Shown here one piece after another: positions 12,410-15,486 of a DNA stretch of 15,486 nucleotides. The position numbers were made by a program, and so were the translations under genes. The notes beneath the pieces were generated by a model, which ran no database searches, had not been told where the DNA came from, and saw only the letters and a program-made list of their open reading frames with translations. Every line of letters starts with the position of its first letter. Within the stretch, counting starts at the first letter, position 1. The stretch is from an uncultured Actinomycetes bacterium (GTDB lineage Bacteria > Actinomycetota > Acidimicrobiia > Acidimicrobiales > Acidimicrobilacustridaceae). The DNA lies in assembly GCA_945957335.1 (NCBI GenBank), contig CAMFLJ010000049.1, positions 1 through 15,486 on the forward strand. The letters run 5' to 3'.

Positions 12410-14770
12410 CTAGCGCTTCTCGAGGGGCGCCCAGGCCAGGAGCAGGCGCTTCTCTCCCACCCCGGCGAAGTGCACCACGGCCTCGGCCTTGTCGCCGGCC
12501 CCCTCGATGGCGGTGATCACGCCGTCGCCGAACTTGTTGTGGTGGACGTCGTCGCCCACCTTCAGGCCCAGGGCGTCGGCGCCGCTCGGGGCCGGCCGGG
12601 TGGGCTTGAGGGCGGCCTCGATGACGTCCTCGCGGTGGCGCTCGCGGTCGCGGTCCCGGTCGCGGCCCCCGCCACCGATGACCGAGCCGCTCCAGTCGTC
12701 GTCCTCGGAGCGCCGCCGGCGCGTGCCCCAGCCCTCTCCCCCGCCGTAGCTGCCCGGCGTGCGACCCCGCGGTGCCCCGTAGCCACCGCCCGACGAACCA
12801 CCCCCGTAGCCGCCGCCCGAGCCGCTGCCGTAGCTGCCGGCCGATCGGCGCGACGCCCGCCGGTTGCCCTCGACCGACTGCACCAGCGCCTCGGGGATCT
12901 CGTCGAGGAAGCGGCTCGGCGGGTTGTACTGCGTGCCGCCGTAGAGGGTGCGGGCCCACGCGTGGGTGAGGTACAGCCGCTCGCGGGCCCGGGTGATGCC
13001 GACGTAGGCGAGGCGGCGCTCCTCCTCGAGCTCGTCGGGCTCGCCGATCGAGCGGAGGTGCGGGAAGACACCGTCCTCGAGGCCGATGAGGAACACCACC
13101 GGGTACTCGAGGCCCTTGGCGGAGTGGAGGGTCATGAGCACGACCGACGAGTCGTCGTCGTCGAGCTCGTCGGTGTCGGCGACCAGGCTGATCTGCTCGA
13201 GGAACTCGTCGATCGAACCGAAGTCGCGGGCGGCGCCGACCAGCTCGGCCAGGTTCTCGATGCGGCCCTCGGCCTCGATCGAGTGCTCGGCCTCGAGCTC
13301 GGCGACGTAGCCCGAGCGCTGCATGGCGGCCTCGAGCACGGCGGCCGGGCCGTCGGAGGTGAACAGCTGGAGGTCGTCGAGCAGCTTCAGGAAGTCGTCG
13401 ATGCCCTTGACCGCCCGACCGGTGACGCCGGCGGCCGGCGCCTCCCGGAGCGACTCGAGGAACGTGATGCCGTGGCTGCGGGCGTAGGCGTCGAGGCGAC
13501 CGATCGACGAGTCGCCGACCCCGCGCTTGGGCGTGTTGAGCACCCGCTTCACGCTGACCTCGTCGGCCGGGTTGACCGTGGCCTTCAGGTAGGCAAGGGC
13601 GTCCTTGACCTCGCGCCGGTCGTAGAACCGGGTGCCGCCCACCACCTTGTAGGGGATGCCCACGCGCATGAGGTACTCCTCGATGACGCGGCTCTGGGCG
13701 TTGGTCCGGTAGAAGATCGCGCAGTCGCCCCAGGTGTGGCCCGAGTCCTTCAGGTGCATGATCTGGTGGGCGATCCACTGGGCCTCGTCGGCCTCGTCGT
13801 CGGCGTGGTAGCGCACGATCGCCTCGCCCGGGCCCGACTCGGTCCAGAGCTCCTTGGGCTTGCGGCTGAGGTTGTTGGCGATGACCGCGTTGGCGGCGTC
13901 GAGGATCGTCTGGCTCGACCGGTAGTTCTGCTCGAGCAGCACCACGGTGACGTCGGGGAACGCGTCCTCGAACTCGACGATGTTCCGCATGTCCGCGCCG
14001 CGGAACTTGTAGATCGACTGGTCGGCGTCGCCCACGACGCAGACGTCACCGCTCTGGGCGCTGAGCATGAGGACGAGCTCGTTCTGCACCCGGTTGGTGT
14101 CCTGGTACTCGTCGACCATGACGTGCCGGAACCGGCGCTGGTAGTGCTCGAGCACCTCGGGGAAGCGGCGGAAGAGCTCGACGGTGTTGACCAGCAGGTC
14201 ATCGAAGTCCATGGCGCCGGCCTTCAGCAGCCGGGCCTGGTACTCGACGAACACGTCGGCGATCTTGCGCTCGAAGATGGTCTTGGCCCGCTCCTTGTAC
14301 TCCTCGGGCCCGAGGCCGTCGTTCTTGGCGGCGGAGATGCTGCCGTGAACCGAGCGAGGCGGGAACTTCTTGGCGTCGAGGCCGAGGTCGCGGATGACGT
14401 AGCCGGTGAGGCGGTGGGCGTCGGCCTGGTCGTAGATCGTGAACGACGACGGGAAGCCCATGCGGCCGGCGTCACGCCGCAGGATGCGCACGCAAGCCGA
14501 GTGGAACGTGGACACCCACATCTTCTCGGCCACCGGCCCGACCAGCTCGGCCACGCGCGACTTCATCTCGTCGGCGGCCTTGTTGGTGAAGGTGATGGCC
14601 AGGATCTCGAACGGCGAGATGCCCTGGTCCTTGATGAGGTGGGCGATGCGGTGGGTGAGCACGCGCGTCTTGCCCGACCCTGCCCCGGCCACGATCAGGA
14701 GCGGGCCGGTGGTGTGGGTGACGGCTTCGTACTGGACCGGGTTGAGGCCTTCGAGCAGGTCGTCCGACAT
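12410..14770 (-). CDS. pcrA: UvrD/PcrA (UvrD1-like) DNA helicase
   Basis: A 786-residue superfamily 1A 3'-5' helicase for nucleotide-excision repair and replication-transcription conflicts. Motifs in order: Walker A GAGSGKT (29-35), TFTNKAA (60-66), VHGSISAAKN (141-150), Walker B DEYQDTN (220-226), GDADQSIYKFRGA (247-259), QNYRS (281-285), TLHSAKGLE (547-555) and VGITRARERLYL (590-601). A Gly/Ser/Tyr-rich linker (646-680) and a run of RD/RE pairs (703-713) lead to a C-terminal Tudor-like domain (about 735-786: VGDDVHHNKFGDGVI), which in relatives contacts RNA polymerase. PcrA/UvrD1 fits better than Rep because of this domain. The ATG has no Shine-Dalgarno sequence; TAGGGT lies 9 nt upstream. 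It follows the 2OG oxygenase gene by 68 nt. Confidence 0.96.
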   Translation of the reverse strand: MSDDLLEGLNPVQYEAVTHTTGPLLIVAGAGSGKTRVLTHRIAHLIKDQGISPFEILAITFTNKAADEMKSRVAELVGPVAEKMWVSTFHSACVRILRRDAGRMGFPSSFTIYDQADAHRLTGYVIRDLGLDAKKFPPRSVHGSISAAKNDGLGPEEYKERAKTIFERKIADVFVEYQARLLKAGAMDFDDLLVNTVELFRRFPEVLEHYQRRFRHVMVDEYQDTNRVQNELVLMLSAQSGDVCVVGDADQSIYKFRGADMRNIVEFEDAFPDVTVVLLEQNYRSSQTILDAANAVIANNLSRKPKELWTESGPGEAIVRYHADDEADEAQWIAHQIMHLKDSGHTWGDCAIFYRTNAQSRVIEEYLMRVGIPYKVVGGTRFYDRREVKDALAYLKATVNPADEVSVKRVLNTPKRGVGDSSIGRLDAYARSHGITFLESLREAPAAGVTGRAVKGIDDFLKLLDDLQLFTSDGPAAVLEAAMQRSGYVAELEAEHSIEAEGRIENLAELVGAARDFGSIDEFLEQISLVADTDELDDDDSSVVLMTLHSAKGLEYPVVFLIGLEDGVFPHLRSIGEPDELEEERRLAYVGITRARERLYLTHAWARTLYGGTQYNPPSRFLDEIPEALVQSVEGNRRASRRSAGSYGSGSGGGYGGGSSGGGYGAPRGRTPGSYGGGEGWGTRRRRSEDDDWSGSVIGGGGRDRDRDRERHREDVIEAALKPTRPAPSGADALGLKVGDDVHHNKFGDGVITAIEGAGDKAEAVVHFAGVGEKRLLLAWAPLEKR

Positions 14771-14779
14771 CGCGGACCA

Positions 14780-14785
14780 ACCCTA
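14780..14785 (-). promoter_or_regulatory. Putative -10 element of pcrA
   Basis: TAGGGT on the minus strand lies 9 nt before the pcrA ATG, and there is no Shine-Dalgarno sequence. It suggests a leader of 0-3 nt. No -35 match is seen. Confidence 0.35.
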
Positions 14786-14805
14786 CCGGTGGGGTGCGAC
14801 GGCCT

Positions 14806-14823
14806 CGCCGGGGGTCACCGGCG
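14806..14823 (-). terminator. Hairpin between the 2OG oxygenase gene and pcrA
   Basis: CGCCGG (14806-14811) and CCGGCG (14818-14823) form a 6-bp stem with a 6-nt loop, 15 nt after the oxygenase stop and upstream of the pcrA -10. It could separate the two transcripts; the evidence is modest. Confidence 0.4.
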
Positions 14824-14838
14824 CCCGGGGCGGGCGGA

Positions 14839-15486
14839 TCAGTGCTGGGGCCGGGTCGCGCGGCGCACGGCGTGGTACGCCCGCTTCACCGGCCGGGGCG
14901 TGGCCCGGCGCAGGCGGTCGTAGCGGCCCAGCACCTTCGGGTCGAGTCCCTCGCGGGCCACCCAGTGGCCTCGCTCGTCGCGCGGGCCGTCGGGCCCTGG
15001 GTCGACCGTGTAGAAGTACGCGGCGACCGACAGCCGGGCCCGGTCGGGCGGGCAGGTGAGGGGGTCCGGCAGGCCGTGCAGCGAGTGGTCGCTGGTCTCG
15101 AAGATCAGCATGGTGTTGGCGAGGGGGGCGACGGTGCCGCCGACGCCCGACATGTCGGGCGCCCACATCTGGAGGTCGCCGCCGTAGGAGGCCGGCCAGT
15201 CGTGGTTGAGGTAGACGAGCACGTTCAGCCGGTGGTGCAGCCCCGTGCCCGGATGGGTCGGGAAGTCGCGGTGGACCTTCGTGTAGCCACCCGGGGGCGT
15301 GCGGTGCAGCCCCGCGAGGTGGTGGGTCGGGTCGTCGTGGAGGTCCTCGACGCCGGTGACCGCGGTGAGGAACGACCGGAACTCAGGAGCGTCGAGCGTG
15401 CGCAACAGGAGCTGGGTGTACGGGCCCAACCCCTCGGAGGCCTCGTCCTTCACCGTGCGGTCGGAGCGGCTCGAGCAGAGGTTGGC
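14839..15486 (-). CDS. 2OG-Fe(II) oxygenase, N-terminus cut by window edge
   Basis: At least 215 residues of a prolyl-4-hydroxylase-like dioxygenase that uses 2-oxoglutarate, O2 and Fe(II). The iron triad is the HxD of KVHRDF and the distal His of SDHSLHGLP; Arg of RARLSVAAYFYT would bind 2-oxoglutarate. RLNVLVYLNHDWPASYGGDLQMW is the typical double-stranded beta-helix core. The basic C-terminus (RRATPRPVKRAYHAVRRATR) follows the catalytic domain. The reading frame stays open to the right edge, passing a GTG at 15453. That GTG is a possible start, but the homologous fold usually has more residues before this point, so the gene is treated as partial. The substrate is unknown: hydroxylation of a peptidyl or free amino acid, or a sugar-related substrate, is possible. 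Confidence 0.85.
   Translation of the reverse strand, partial: ANLCSSRSDRTVKDEASEGLGPYTQLLLRTLDAPEFRSFLTAVTGVEDLHDDPTHHLAGLHRTPPGGYTKVHRDFPTHPGTGLHHRLNVLVYLNHDWPASYGGDLQMWAPDMSGVGGTVAPLANTMLIFETSDHSLHGLPDPLTCPPDRARLSVAAYFYTVDPGPDGPRDERGHWVAREGLDPKVLGRYDRLRRATPRPVKRAYHAVRRATRPQH

Overview
The window is very GC-rich, uses GTG as a start codon as often as ATG (8 GTG, 6 ATG among the complete genes), and is densely coding. Five minus-strand genes, pcrA/uvrD1, sucC, sucD, purN and purH, lie in the same relative order as in Mycobacterium (uvrD1-sucC-sucD-purN-purH). This points to an actinobacterial chromosome. The divergence of several proteins and the style of the starts suggest a deep lineage such as Acidimicrobiia, but that is inference. 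No phage, transposon, CRISPR, rRNA or tRNA signature was seen.

Layout, left to right. A nested inverted repeat (11-83) is followed by a divergent pair: a VOC/glyoxalase protein (-) and a TrmO/TsaA-like tRNA methyltransferase (+). A strong convergent hairpin (1094-1133) separates them from purH and purN (-, overlapping by 4 nt) and an amidohydrolase of the N-acyl-D-amino-acid deacylase family (-). A 24-bp gap with a symmetric two-way promoter leads to a DUF3533/YhgE-like membrane protein (+). Next come a DGPF/YCII protein and an ECF42-type sigma factor (+), preceded by a sequence that looks like the ECF42 target promoter. A perfect 14-bp hairpin separates this block from sucD and sucC (-). Further right are a membrane-anchored protein with a degenerate Rieske-like domain (+), an iron-uptake pair (an FTR1/EfeU permease and a double-cupredoxin lipoprotein, -), pcrA (-), and a 2OG-Fe(II) oxygenase (-) cut by the right edge.

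How it fits together. The minus-strand backbone covers DNA repair (PcrA), the TCA cycle (succinyl-CoA ligase) and the last steps of purine synthesis (PurN, PurH). Accessory sets sit at the backbone junctions: the ECF42 stress module and membrane protein between sucD and purN, and the iron-uptake pair between pcrA and sucC.

The most interesting signals are regulatory. Six genes without a Shine-Dalgarno sequence have a -10-like hexamer 7-9 nt before the start codon, which suggests leaderless transcription. Two of these hexamers share one TA step in a GGTACC palindrome, giving perfectly symmetric divergent starts. The iron-uptake pair is also notable: the EfeO-like partner lacks the M75 peptidase-like domain and instead carries a plastocyanin-type copper domain, and a TTAGG-N4-CCTAA dyad lies upstream of the pair.
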